Of a DNA stretch of 64,000 nt, positions 26,724 to 35,139 are shown piece after piece. The first letter of the stretch is position 1. The number at the start of each line of letters is the position of its first letter. Position numbers and translations under genes: made by a program. The stretch spans positions 7,574 through 71,573 of the forward strand of contig NZ_AOJL01000036.1 in NCBI RefSeq assembly GCF_000337035.1, in the 5' to 3' direction. Source of the stretch: Halorubrum coriense DSM 10284 (lineage in GTDB: Archaea > Halobacteriota > Halobacteria > Halobacteriales > Haloferacaceae). Below the pieces are notes generated by a model. The model was not told the DNA's origin and ran no database searches. It saw only the letters and a list, made by a program, of their open reading frames with translations.

Positions 26724-27770
26724 TCACTGTGCGTCGAACGCGCGCTCGAAGGCGGGGACGTTGACCTCGGTCATCTGCTCGAGGTAGCCGTAGCCGGCGT
26801 CGTTCCACTCGCGGGTCGTCCCCCCGGCCGGCGAGACGGGGACCGCCTCCGTCGCGCCGCTGTTATCGACGATCGACTCGGCGAGCCGCGGCGACTGGAA
26901 GCGGTCGTACAGCACGACATCGATCCCCTCCGAGTCGACGAGGTCGATCGTGTCGGCGATCTCCGACTGCGTCGGCTCGTTCTGCGGGGAGACGCCGACC
27001 GGCGAGTGGAGCCGGAAGCCGTAGCGCGCCTCCAGGTACTGGAAGGAGTTGTGACCCGCCAGCACCGCCACGTCGCGCGCGGCGTCCTCGGCGATCGACC
27101 GGAAGGCGTCGTCGATCGCTCCCAACTCCTCGACGTACGAGTCGGCGTTGGCCGCGTACGCCTCGGCGTTGTCCGGGTCCGCCTCGCCCAACCCGGTCGC
27201 GATCGTGTCGACCATCTCGCCCGCGAGGACCGGGTCCGTCCAGACGTGGGGGTCGTACCGGGTCCCGTCGTCGTGGTTCTCGCCGTCGTGACTCCCACCG
27301 TCGTGCGTCTCGTCGTCGTGGTCCTCGCCGTCGTGCGTCTCGCCGTCGTGGCTCTCCTCGCCGTGAGCGTGGTTCCATTCGAGCAGATCGCCTTCGAGCC
27401 CGGCGAGCACGTCGACCGTCGCGACCGTGTCGTAGTCGCTCTCGAGGGTCGCGGCCAAGTCCTGCGCCCACGAGAACTCCGGGCTGTCGAGGTAGACGAA
27501 CGCGTCCGTCGCCGCGACGTCGGCCGCGAGGGTCCCGTCCGGCGTCCACCCGTGGCCGAGCTGGCCCACGTCGACCGGGTCCTCGAAGCTCGCGTTCTCG
27601 CCCGCGACCGCGTTGGCCCAGTCGTTGAGCGTGAAGAACGCGGCGTACCCGGAGTCGAACCCCTCGGAACCGCCGCCACCGTCCCCGGCACACCCCGCCA
27701 GCGACGCCGCCGCTCCCGCGACCGCGAGTCCGGCACCGCGCCGCAGCACCGACCGCCGTGAGTGAGTCAT
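26724..27770 (-). CDS. zinc-type ABC importer substrate-binding lipoprotein (ZnuA-like)
   Basis: A 348-residue cluster A-I binding protein. The N-terminus has a Tat-like signal (THSRRSVLRRGAG) and a lipobox (L-A-G-C at Cys27). The family's metal ligands are visible as His in QLGHGWTPD, His in YDPHVWTDP, His in LAGHNSFQYLEARYG and Asp in VLYDRFQSP. A charged loop of about 45 residues (roughly 133-176) consists of repeated H-D-G-E/D units, the His-rich loop that marks zinc importers. It leads znuA-znuC-znuB. An AT-rich operator-like repeat lies upstream. Confidence 0.92.
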   Translation of the reverse strand: MTHSRRSVLRRGAGLAVAGAAASLAGCAGDGGGGSEGFDSGYAAFFTLNDWANAVAGENASFEDPVDVGQLGHGWTPDGTLAADVAATDAFVYLDSPEFSWAQDLAATLESDYDTVATVDVLAGLEGDLLEWNHAHGEESHDGETHDGEDHDDETHDGGSHDGENHDDGTRYDPHVWTDPVLAGEMVDTIATGLGEADPDNAEAYAANADSYVEELGAIDDAFRSIAEDAARDVAVLAGHNSFQYLEARYGFRLHSPVGVSPQNEPTQSEIADTIDLVDSEGIDVVLYDRFQSPRLAESIVDNSGATEAVPVSPAGGTTREWNDAGYGYLEQMTEVNVPAFERAFDAQ

Positions 27771-27803
27771 ACCGATCGCTACGACGGGTTACCAGAAAAG
27801 AGT

Positions 27804-27831
27804 TATTATTTTACAACCCTATGTTAATAAT
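27804..27831 (-). promoter_or_regulatory. promoter and operator-like repeat of the zinc importer
   Basis: On the minus strand TAAAATAATAA lies about 40 bases before the znuA ATG and can serve as a TATA box. It falls within an imperfect inverted repeat (ATTATTTTACA, six-base spacer, TGTTAATAAT). A metal-responsive repressor bound here would cover the promoter. Arms are imperfect by one base. Confidence 0.4.
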
Positions 27832-27903
27832 CTAGGCGTCGCGACCGACAGTCGGTTAACAACGTCGAACGCGGTGCGTCGTCGGGTCCGAAGCGTCGCC
27901 GGC

Positions 27904-28389
27904 TCACTCGGTGAGGTCGACGACCGCGGCGTCCGCGAGGTCGGCGAGCCTCTCCGGGTCGACCGCGAACACCGCGCTCGGGGTTCCGGCGGCGCCGTAG
28001 ACGGTGTCGTACTCGGTGAGCGTCGGGTCGAACGCCGTCGGGAGCGCGGCATCGTGAGCGATCGGCGGCACGCCGCCGATGCTCCAGCCGACGACCTCGC
28101 GGATGCGCTCCGGGTCGCCCATCTCGGCGTCGTCGGCGTCGAAGCGGTCGGCGACGGCGTCGAGGTCGAGCCGGTTCGCGCCGCTCGTGATCGCGGCGAC
28201 GAGCGCTCCGTCGCGCGGGCCGCCCGAGAGCGAGACGACGATAGTCGACGCGATCGCGCCCGTCTCGCAGCCGAGCGCCTCGGCCGCGGCGGCCGCCGTC
28301 TCCGTCCCGGCCTCGAACTCGAGCACGTCGACGTCGACGCCGTACCGGTCCCCCGCCCGCTCCGCGAACTCCGCCGCGCGTGGATGCAT
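27904..28389 (-). CDS. YbaK/EbsC family aminoacyl-tRNA deacylase-like protein
   Basis: A 161-residue protein of the YbaK/EbsC family, whose members edit mischarged tRNAs (for example Cys-tRNA-Pro). Landmarks are ETGAIASTIVVSLSGGPRDGALVAAITSGANRLDL, WSIGGVPPIAHD and YDTVYGAAGTPSAVFAVDPERLADL. The conserved Lys of bacterial YbaK (in IVKTL) is replaced here by S in IASTIV, so the specificity or activity may differ. Stand-alone gene, divergent from nothing nearby on its own strand. Confidence 0.85.
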   Translation of the reverse strand: MHPRAAEFAERAGDRYGVDVDVLEFEAGTETAAAAAEALGCETGAIASTIVVSLSGGPRDGALVAAITSGANRLDLDAVADRFDADDAEMGDPERIREVVGWSIGGVPPIAHDAALPTAFDPTLTEYDTVYGAAGTPSAVFAVDPERLADLADAAVVDLTE

Positions 28390-28514
28390 GCGATACGAGG
28401 CCGCGCCTAGCCGACATCAACCTCCCGGAGGCGGTGAAACTGCGGGGCGCGGTCCCGGCTCTGATCACTCTCGGGTTGCGGTCGCGGACGCCGTCGCCCG
28501 GCCGTCCGGCCTCG

Positions 28515-29240
28515 CTACCGGGTCCGGAGCTCGTCTTTGTCCTTGATGACGCGGGCGTCGCCCTCGCCCGAGGTGACCTCGTTGACGAGGTCGTAGAGGT
28601 CGTTTTGGAGCCCGGCCGGGAAGGTGAGCACGCCGACCCACCCGCCGTCGTTCTGCCACTCCTCGCGCTCCAAGTCGCCGAACTCCCGGATCTGCGCCTG
28701 CCCGGACCCCGCGTAGTCGGCCGGGAGTTGGACCGCCATCGTCACCTCTTCGAATCGGATCGGGATCACCGGCCGGAGCGCGTCGAGCGCGTCGTCGACC
28801 TGGTTCTCCACCGGCTCCATCGGATCGATCTGGAACCCGGCCTCCTCCAGCGCGCGCTCGATCCGCTCGGGCGGGTGTGGCGAGTCGTCCATCTGCGGGT
28901 TGACCGCGTTGCGCGTGATGGTGGTCACCAGCTGGTTGTGCTTCCGCTCTTGCATCTCCGCGCGCTGCTCGGCGGTGATCTGGATCTCCCCGCGCTCGAC
29001 GACCTCCGGGATGATCGAGAGCGGGTCCGTCGTGCCGAAGACGGTCTCTAGGTCCTCCTCAGCCGGGCGATCGCCCCGCGAGGCGTTCTCGAAGACGTCC
29101 TCGGCCGCGATGACGTCCTCCAGCTCTCCGTCGAACTCGCCGCGCTTGATCGCGAGCGCGGCGTCGGGGTCGATCAGGACCTCGAAGCGCTCCCCGTGTG
29201 ACTCCAGTCGGGCCGTCACGGCCTCGTCGAGCGATATCAT
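28515..29240 (-). CDS. ribosome assembly factor SBDS
   Basis: A 241-residue orthologue of the Shwachman-Bodian-Diamond syndrome protein, which with an EF-2-like GTPase releases the anti-association factor aIF6 from the 50S subunit. The N-terminal SBDS domain (about 1-90) has FEVLIDPDAALAIKRGEFDGELEDVIAAEDVFENASRGD. The middle helical domain has AEQRAEMQERKHNQLVTTITRNAVNPQ, and the C-terminal ferredoxin-like domain has LRPVIPIRFEEVTMAVQLPADYAG. The ATG at 29240 is the conserved MISLDEAV start. Confidence 0.95.
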   Translation of the reverse strand: MISLDEAVTARLESHGERFEVLIDPDAALAIKRGEFDGELEDVIAAEDVFENASRGDRPAEEDLETVFGTTDPLSIIPEVVERGEIQITAEQRAEMQERKHNQLVTTITRNAVNPQMDDSPHPPERIERALEEAGFQIDPMEPVENQVDDALDALRPVIPIRFEEVTMAVQLPADYAGSGQAQIREFGDLEREEWQNDGGWVGVLTFPAGLQNDLYDLVNEVTSGEGDARVIKDKDELRTR

Positions 29241-29324
29241 ACAGGACGCTACCACCCCCGCGGGCAAAAAGCCTCCCGCCGCCGAGCCTTCCTCGCGCTG
29301 ACCCGGCTATCCGTTCGCCGACGG

Positions 29325-29507
29325 TCACTCGTCGTCCCACTCCTCGCGACACGACTCCGAGCAGAAGTGTCGGTGGACGGCGCCGCCGCCGTCGACCCAC
29401 GTGATCGTTCGACGACCGTTCCCCAGCGCCGGTTCGCCGCACGTCGCGCACCCGGGCGCGGACTCCTCGTCGACGTCCTCCTCGAGGTCCGAGGTCGGAT
29501 CCACCAT
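29325..29507 (-). CDS. small zinc-finger protein, 60 aa (DUF7576-like)
   Basis: A 60-residue protein with two Cys pairs: CATCGEPALGN near residue 19 and HFCSESCREEW near residue 48, spaced as in treble-clef or zinc-ribbon proteins. The rest is acidic. I believe it belongs to the haloarchaeal family DUF7576, with moderate certainty. The start MVDPTSDLEED is preferred over an in-frame Met eight codons upstream. Such small zinc proteins may bind nucleic acid or protein; no target is known. Confidence 0.75.
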   Translation of the reverse strand: MVDPTSDLEEDVDEESAPGCATCGEPALGNGRRTITWVDGGGAVHRHFCSESCREEWDDE

Positions 29508-29598
29508 ACCTCCCCGTACGCCCGGGGGCACTTGAACCCGCGAAGGGCGGCAGTTCTGGCCACGGCGACGCCCCGCCCCCGCCGGACGCCCCCGGCGG

Positions 29599-31005
29599 CT
29601 ATCGCCTCGTCCGCGCGTCGCGGTCCGTCGCCCTCCGAGACGGGTGCTTGACGGTGATCTCCCGGTCGGGGCTCGGGCCGACGACGGTCCGCTCGCGGCC
29701 GTCCGGCCACCGCACGTCCACGCGCAGCGGCTTCTCGCCGCCCAGTCCGAAGTGCGCGACCGGCTCCGTCTGACAGAGGCAGCCGCCCCCCGCGTCGATC
29801 GTCCGTCGTTGAACGCCGTCGGCGGTCTCCAGCGTGACGACCGCGCCGCGCGCCGGCGCGCCCTGCCGCGTCGTCGGGCGCACGCGGAGCCAGCCGGCGT
29901 CGGCCGCGTCCGGGTCGCCGTAGACCGTCACCGGCTGCGCGGCGACCTCGCCGTGGACGACGAGGAGTTCGAGGACACCGTCGCCGTCGACGTCGGTCGC
30001 GACTGCGCCGGTGCCGAACCCGTCCGGCTCCGCGGCCGCCCCGAGCGGGACGGGCTCCCACCCCGGCGGTTCGCCCGAGCGGTCCACGCGCTCGAACAGC
30101 CGGTTCTCCGCGCCGCAGACGTTGAAGAAGAGCTCCTCGCGCCCGTCGTTGTCGAAGTCGGCGGCGACGACCGTCCGGACCGCGCCCACCTCGCGGAGCG
30201 GGGCGGGGGCCACGTCGTCGTAGCCGCCCGGCGGCGAACAGCGCAGGAGGCGGCTCGGCGCGGCCTCGTTGCCGACCGCGAGCGCGAACGTCCCGCCCTC
30301 GTCGACGACCGCCGCGCCGCGGGTGTCACCACCCGGGTCGGAGAGGGCGGGGCCGCCGTCCGTGGGGTCGTAGTGGCCGTCGCAGTTGCTGAACAGCCGG
30401 TTCGGTCCGCCCTCGACGCCCGCGAACAGGTCGCCCTCGCGGGAGCGGTACGGGACCGCGAGCAGCGACCGACAGCCGCCGTCGACCTCCAGCCCGACCG
30501 CCTCGGCCATGTCGGTTACCTCGCCGTCGTCGCCGAGTTCGTAGAACGCGAGCGGGGCGGCGTAGCCGGAGACCGCGACGCCGTACCGACCGGTCCCCAG
30601 CCGGTCGAGCGCCGCGACCGACCGGCCCGCGCGGACGTCGAGGCGGTCGGCGTTCACCTCGCGGGCGAACACGTCGGTCCAGCGGTACCGGTCGGCCTCC
30701 AGCCGGCTCAAGAGGAGGTCCGGGTCGCCGCCGTCCACGCCGCGCGCGCAGTTGTGGACGTACACCTCCTCGCAGCCGTCGGCGTCGAGGTCGGCCGCGC
30801 ATACGCCCATCCCGTGGCGCGTCCCGTCGGCGACGATGCCGCAGGCGGTGTCGACGTACCGGCCGTCCTCCCGGGCGTACAGCCGGTTCGGCTCGCCGTA
30901 GCCGGCGACGAAGACGAGCGGTCCGTCGCGGCCGGGCGTCACCGCGACCCCGTAGCCGCGCATCGGGCGTCCGTCGTCGAGGAGACCGGACCGCTCCGTG
31001 AACAT
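29599..31005 (-). CDS. FG-GAP/VCBS repeat protein with ASPIC/UnbV domain (CRTAC1-like)
   Basis: A 468-residue predicted beta-propeller. Repeats of the form A-D-F-D-N-D-G-x-x-E-L recur: GVCAADLDADGCEEVYVHNC, VVAADFDNDGREELFFNVCG and VATDVDGDGVLELLVV; their Asp residues usually bind calcium. The C-terminus (about 380-450) is an ASPIC/UnbV domain: WLRVRPTTRQGAPARGAVVTLET, CLCQTEPVAHFGLG and VDVRWPDGRERTV. Relatives are nearly always exported, yet this one starts MFTERSGLLDDGRPMRGYG with no signal peptide or membrane anchor. Function is unknown; the next gene encodes a DICT sensor on the same strand. Confidence 0.85.
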   Translation of the reverse strand: MFTERSGLLDDGRPMRGYGVAVTPGRDGPLVFVAGYGEPNRLYAREDGRYVDTACGIVADGTRHGMGVCAADLDADGCEEVYVHNCARGVDGGDPDLLLSRLEADRYRWTDVFAREVNADRLDVRAGRSVAALDRLGTGRYGVAVSGYAAPLAFYELGDDGEVTDMAEAVGLEVDGGCRSLLAVPYRSREGDLFAGVEGGPNRLFSNCDGHYDPTDGGPALSDPGGDTRGAAVVDEGGTFALAVGNEAAPSRLLRCSPPGGYDDVAPAPLREVGAVRTVVAADFDNDGREELFFNVCGAENRLFERVDRSGEPPGWEPVPLGAAAEPDGFGTGAVATDVDGDGVLELLVVHGEVAAQPVTVYGDPDAADAGWLRVRPTTRQGAPARGAVVTLETADGVQRRTIDAGGGCLCQTEPVAHFGLGGEKPLRVDVRWPDGRERTVVGPSPDREITVKHPSRRATDRDARTRR

Positions 31006-31085
31006 GGCCGCCCGTCACCGCTCCGAGAATATGAACGCACGGGTTGGATACGACCGGCGGCCGCCGGGAGAAATCCTAGCCGAGG

Positions 31086-32105
31086 TTACAGGTTCCGCTC
31101 GATGTAGCGGTTCACCCGCGATATCCGGTCCGCGTCGAACGTCCACAGCCCGCGCCAGACCCGGGGCTCCGTCTCGACCGCGAGGAGCCCGACCCCGCCC
31201 TCGACTCCGCGTTCGAGGTCTGTATCCGGGTCGCTCTGGGCCGGGTGCGGTCCCTCCGGGGGCCGGAACACCACGAACCAGCTGTCGGTGAAGTCCGGGT
31301 CGTTCCCGGCGTGGACCACCGCGTCGAGGTCCGCCGGGAGCCTGTCCGGCACCCCGTAGAGGTGCGTGTCGACGCCGGTGCCGGAGACGCGGTCGTACAC
31401 CTCCCGCGTGCCGACCTCGTCGTCGATGCGCGAGAGCCGCTGGAACGACGAGCGAAGGGTCCCGTCACCGGCCATCCACGCCACCCGCTCGATGAACCGA
31501 GAAATGGTGATGAGAAGCAGCTTCTGCCGGTTCGACTCGGGGTATCCGCGGAGCGTGAACGTGGCGTCGTTGAGGCCGCTTATCACCGACGGGAGGTCGA
31601 CGTCGCCGAGCGACCGACTGCCGGTGACGTACAGGTCCGAGTTGACGAAGAGCACCGCGTCGCCGAGCTCGGCGAGCGTCGAGCCGGCGACCACCTCGTC
31701 GTCCTCCATGAGCAACACGAGGTTCTCGATCTCGTCGGGGTCGCCGCCGTCGAACGGAACGTCCTCGTGGCGGCGGAGCACCTCGACGTCGAGCGACGGG
31801 ACGGCCTCGCCGTTCCCGTCGACGACGCCGGTCGTCGCCAGTTCTCGGGCGGTGAGAGCGGGGGCCCGGTCGCCGCCCGCGGCTCCGGCGGTCCCCGCGC
31901 CGTCGGTGACGCGTCGATCGCGCAGACCGGCGGTCACGCGGCCGTCGACCACCCGTACTGCGTCGTCGCCGAACGTGTCCACGAGCATGTTCAGCACGGG
32001 GTCCGGGTCGGTCCGGTTGACGATGACCACGGAGCGCTCGAGGCCATCGAAGCGATCGAGAAACTGTTCGAGAGTCACGTGTACCGGTGTGAGCGAGTCC
32101 GCCAC
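31086..32105 (-). CDS. DICT-domain sensory protein
   Basis: A 339-residue protein with the DICT sensor domain that occurs in diguanylate cyclases and two-component proteins. Typical regions are LERSVVIVNRTDPDPVLNML, LGDAVLFVNSDLYVTGSRSLGD, YPESNRQKLLLITISRFIERVAWMAGDGTLRSSFQRLSRIDDEVGTREVYDRV and SWFVVFRPPEG. The segment at about residues 60-130 is a variable Ala/Gly-rich insert. There is no output domain, so it probably signals through a partner. It lies 80 bases upstream of the CRTAC1-like gene in the same direction and may share its transcript. Confidence 0.8.
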   Translation of the reverse strand: MADSLTPVHVTLEQFLDRFDGLERSVVIVNRTDPDPVLNMLVDTFGDDAVRVVDGRVTAGLRDRRVTDGAGTAGAAGGDRAPALTARELATTGVVDGNGEAVPSLDVEVLRRHEDVPFDGGDPDEIENLVLLMEDDEVVAGSTLAELGDAVLFVNSDLYVTGSRSLGDVDLPSVISGLNDATFTLRGYPESNRQKLLLITISRFIERVAWMAGDGTLRSSFQRLSRIDDEVGTREVYDRVSGTGVDTHLYGVPDRLPADLDAVVHAGNDPDFTDSWFVVFRPPEGPHPAQSDPDTDLERGVEGGVGLLAVETEPRVWRGLWTFDADRISRVNRYIERNL

Positions 32106-32212
32106 ATAAGATTTCGCGGAGAATTATTCGATGTGAGAATCAGCGAGCGAGCGGGAACGAGGGGCCCCGGAGCGGCTCGGCCGCGAGGGCAGCGCCGCGA
32201 GCGACGAGGGCG

Positions 32213-33763
32213 TTACGCGCTCAGCGCGTCCTCCAACAGCTGGAGCGGGTGCTCGATCTCGTAGCCCGTTCCGTGTTCCATCTGCATCGCGCAGGTCGGG
32301 CACTCCGTCATCCCGACCTCGCCCTCGGCGTCCTCCATGTGGTCGAACATCTCCGCGCCGATCTCCATCGACTTCTCGTACTTCTCCTCCTTCCAGCCGT
32401 AGGTCCCGGAGATGCCGGAACAGGAGTCGCCGACGTCCTCCATGGTCACCCCGTCGACGTCGCGGAACGTCTCGACGGCCTGCCGGGAGAGACCCTGATT
32501 GCGGGCGTGACACGGCGCGTGGTACGCGAACGCGCGCTCGTCGTCGAGCCCGCCGGCGGCGTCGAGCTCGCCCTCCAAGTCCTCGTGGATCCGGAGGTAC
32601 TCCAGCGCCTCGAACGTGTGTTCCGCGAGGTCCTCGATCCCGTGGAGGTCGAACAGCTCGGGGTACTCCTGACGCAGCGACATCGAACAGGAGGTACAGG
32701 AGGCGATCACGTCCGCGCCCTCGCCGATGGCCTCGACGAGGTTCTCGACGTTCGTCTCCGCGTGGCGGCGGGCGTCCTCCAGCATCCCGTTCGCGAACAT
32801 CGGCGTGCCCGAGCACTTCTGAGGCGGGACCATCACCTCGTAGCCGAAGTGCTCGTAGACGCGGACCATCGCCTTGCCGACCTCGGGCGTGTTGTAGTTG
32901 GAGTAGCAGCCGTGGAAGTACGCCACCCGCTTGTCGGGGTTCTCCACCTGCGCGCCGCCGCGCGCCTTCCACCACTCGCGGAACGTCTCCGTGGCGAACT
33001 CGGGGAAGTCGCGCTCCTTGGGGATCCCCATCACCTTCTCCATCGCCCACCGCGCCGGCCCGAAGTTCATCGCGAACGAGGCGGTCCGCGGGAACATGCT
33101 CGCGAGGCTCGCCGACGTGCGGTAGTTGGCCAAGATCCGGTTCCGGACGTACTTGACCGAGAACTTCTCCATCTGGCGCTCGACGAACTGCCCGCGCGCC
33201 TCGTTGTGCATCTGCGAGAGCGGCACGGAGGAGGGACAGGCGTCGTCACAGCGCATACAGTTCGAACAGGAGGTGATCGACTCGTCGATGTCGTGGTCGT
33301 CCTTGCGCTTGAGCCGCCACTGCTCCGGGCCCTGGAACTTCGGTCCGGGGAACTCGTCGTCGACCTCGGCCACCGGACAGGAGGTGTCACAGCTCGTACA
33401 CTTGTAACAGGAGTCGGCCCCCTCGCGGAGGTCGAGGTCGCCGCCGGGGAAGACGTCGACCGGGTCGTACGCGTCGGGGTCGAGCTCCGCCGAGTCGGTC
33501 CCGCCGGTCGCGCTCTCGGTCCCGGCCGAGGCGCTCTCGACGCCGCCGTCGGTGGCGGCGCGGTCACCGGCCGCGTCGCCCTCCGGAACACCGCCCCCGT
33601 CCGGGAGGAACACCGGCGGCTGCTCGTCGCGACCGGCGTCCGGGACGCCCGGGGCCGGTCCTCCGCAGCCGCACCCGCCGCGGTCGCCGTCGGCGCGGCC
33701 GCCGCTCGGTTCGGTCGTCTCGTTCGAGTCCCCCGCGTCGTCGTCCTCCGTGTGTCGTGTCAT
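32213..33763 (-). CDS. glpC: anaerobic glycerol-3-phosphate dehydrogenase subunit C (GlpC)
   Basis: A 516-residue iron-sulfur subunit that links GlpAB to the quinone pool. Two 4Fe-4S motifs are present: CYKCTSCDTSCPV (about residue 117) and CSNCMRCDDACPS (about 165). Two CCG heterodisulfide-reductase-type domains follow (HGCYSNYNTPE with CTSCSMSL; HAPCHARNQG with CPTCAMQME). Residues 1-105 are an acidic, Gly-rich extension containing the short CGCGGP motif, absent from the bacterial protein. The ATG at 33763 overlaps the glpB stop (ATGA). It is last of the glpABC operon. Confidence 0.92.
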   Translation of the reverse strand: MTRHTEDDDAGDSNETTEPSGGRADGDRGGCGCGGPAPGVPDAGRDEQPPVFLPDGGGVPEGDAAGDRAATDGGVESASAGTESATGGTDSAELDPDAYDPVDVFPGGDLDLREGADSCYKCTSCDTSCPVAEVDDEFPGPKFQGPEQWRLKRKDDHDIDESITSCSNCMRCDDACPSSVPLSQMHNEARGQFVERQMEKFSVKYVRNRILANYRTSASLASMFPRTASFAMNFGPARWAMEKVMGIPKERDFPEFATETFREWWKARGGAQVENPDKRVAYFHGCYSNYNTPEVGKAMVRVYEHFGYEVMVPPQKCSGTPMFANGMLEDARRHAETNVENLVEAIGEGADVIASCTSCSMSLRQEYPELFDLHGIEDLAEHTFEALEYLRIHEDLEGELDAAGGLDDERAFAYHAPCHARNQGLSRQAVETFRDVDGVTMEDVGDSCSGISGTYGWKEEKYEKSMEIGAEMFDHMEDAEGEVGMTECPTCAMQMEHGTGYEIEHPLQLLEDALSA

Positions 33764-35139
33764 TGGCTCGCCTCCGTCGCCGCCTGCCGCCCGGCCACGA
33801 GGCCGGTCGCGAGCGACACCCCGCTCGCGGACTTCTCCCTCGCCGCGTCCGCGCCGCCGACGACGCCGCCGGCCGCGAACACGTTCTCGTACTGTACCGC
33901 GCCGTCGCCGTCCGTCGGCCGACACCGCTCGTCGGGCCGGACCCCGAACCGCGCGTACGGCTGGTCGCCGAACGCGTCGTCGACGAACCACTCGTACCGG
34001 TCGTCCGGCTGGTCGACGTGGAGGTCGAAGACGGGCTCTCTGACGCCCTCGCGGTCCGAGTCGAGGCCCTTCCCGACCAGCCCGCCGGTCGCCAGCACGA
34101 ACGCGTCCGCGCCGTACGGGGCCGTCCGCCCCTTCCGATCGACCGCGACGGTCTCCACCCGCCCGTCGGTCGCGGACTCGACGCCGACGACGGGGTTCCC
34201 GGTCTCGAACCGGACGCCCTCAGCGTCGAGCGCGTCGAACAACTGGTCCTCCAGTCGCAGCCCGGGGAGGCTCGGCGGCCCCATCGGGATCTCGAAGACG
34301 TCGGCACCGAGGCGGTCCGCGAGCTCGTCTCGGACTTCCTCGCCGCGGTCGTCGCCGAGGAACGCGGGGAAGCCGACGCGCTCGACGCGGTCGACGCCGC
34401 CCTTCTCGTCGACCACGTCGTGGAGGTGCGGGGCGACCGCCTTCGCGAGCGCCTCGCGGGCGGGGACGCCGTCGATCGCCTCGTCGTGGTCGAGCGCCTT
34501 CGCGAGCCGGGTGATCTTCGCGTCGGCGCGGAACGCCTCCGCGAACTCGACCTCCGCGCCGGCGACGTCGAACGGCACGCCCGCGGCCTCCAGCCGCCCC
34601 GCGAAGGCCCGCGCGTCGTACTCCGTGAGCGACCGGAACCCGACGACCAGCATCGGGCGGTCGTCGCTCGCGAGCCCGGCCTCGGCGGCCGCGGGGTAGC
34701 GCGCCGTCGGCTTCACCGCGCCGCCGAAGGTGGGCACGAGGGCGTTGCGGTCGGTGTGGCCGCCGCGGTACGCGTCGCCGGCGAGGTCGTCGAACAGGGT
34801 CAGCCCCTCGCGGAGCGCGTCGCCGCCGACGACCCGGTACGGGTGGGACTCGGGGAGCCGGTCAAGCCCCTCGAACGGGTCGGCGAGCGGGCCCTCCGGA
34901 TCGGGCCACTCGTCGGGGTCGAGCTCCCGGCCCGCGGTCGGCGGTCCGTCGCGCAGGGGCTTCGCGGGCTCGGTCGCCGGGACGTAGCCGAGCGCGTCGA
35001 TCAGCCCGGAGGCCTGCCGCAGCGTGCTCGCCTTGTGCGAGACGAGGCGCACGTCCGCCCCCTCGCGGGACGCCGACACCGCCGCCGTGACCGCGGCGAG
35101 GCCCCCGCCGATCACGAGGACGTCGCTGTTGATCGCCAT
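33760..35139 (-). CDS. glpB: anaerobic glycerol-3-phosphate dehydrogenase subunit B (GlpB)
   Basis: A 459-residue flavoprotein subunit. The N-terminal dinucleotide motif is DVLVIGGGLAAVTAAVSASREGADVRLV, and the C-terminal FAD motif is YENVFAAGGVVGGADAAREKSASGVSLATGLVAG. The remaining length shows the diverged GlpB pattern (TFGGAVKPTARYP). It is coupled by overlaps to glpA upstream (TGATG) and glpC downstream (ATGA), so the three subunits are made together. Confidence 0.92.
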   Translation of the reverse strand: MAINSDVLVIGGGLAAVTAAVSASREGADVRLVSHKASTLRQASGLIDALGYVPATEPAKPLRDGPPTAGRELDPDEWPDPEGPLADPFEGLDRLPESHPYRVVGGDALREGLTLFDDLAGDAYRGGHTDRNALVPTFGGAVKPTARYPAAAEAGLASDDRPMLVVGFRSLTEYDARAFAGRLEAAGVPFDVAGAEVEFAEAFRADAKITRLAKALDHDEAIDGVPAREALAKAVAPHLHDVVDEKGGVDRVERVGFPAFLGDDRGEEVRDELADRLGADVFEIPMGPPSLPGLRLEDQLFDALDAEGVRFETGNPVVGVESATDGRVETVAVDRKGRTAPYGADAFVLATGGLVGKGLDSDREGVREPVFDLHVDQPDDRYEWFVDDAFGDQPYARFGVRPDERCRPTDGDGAVQYENVFAAGGVVGGADAAREKSASGVSLATGLVAGRQAATEASQ

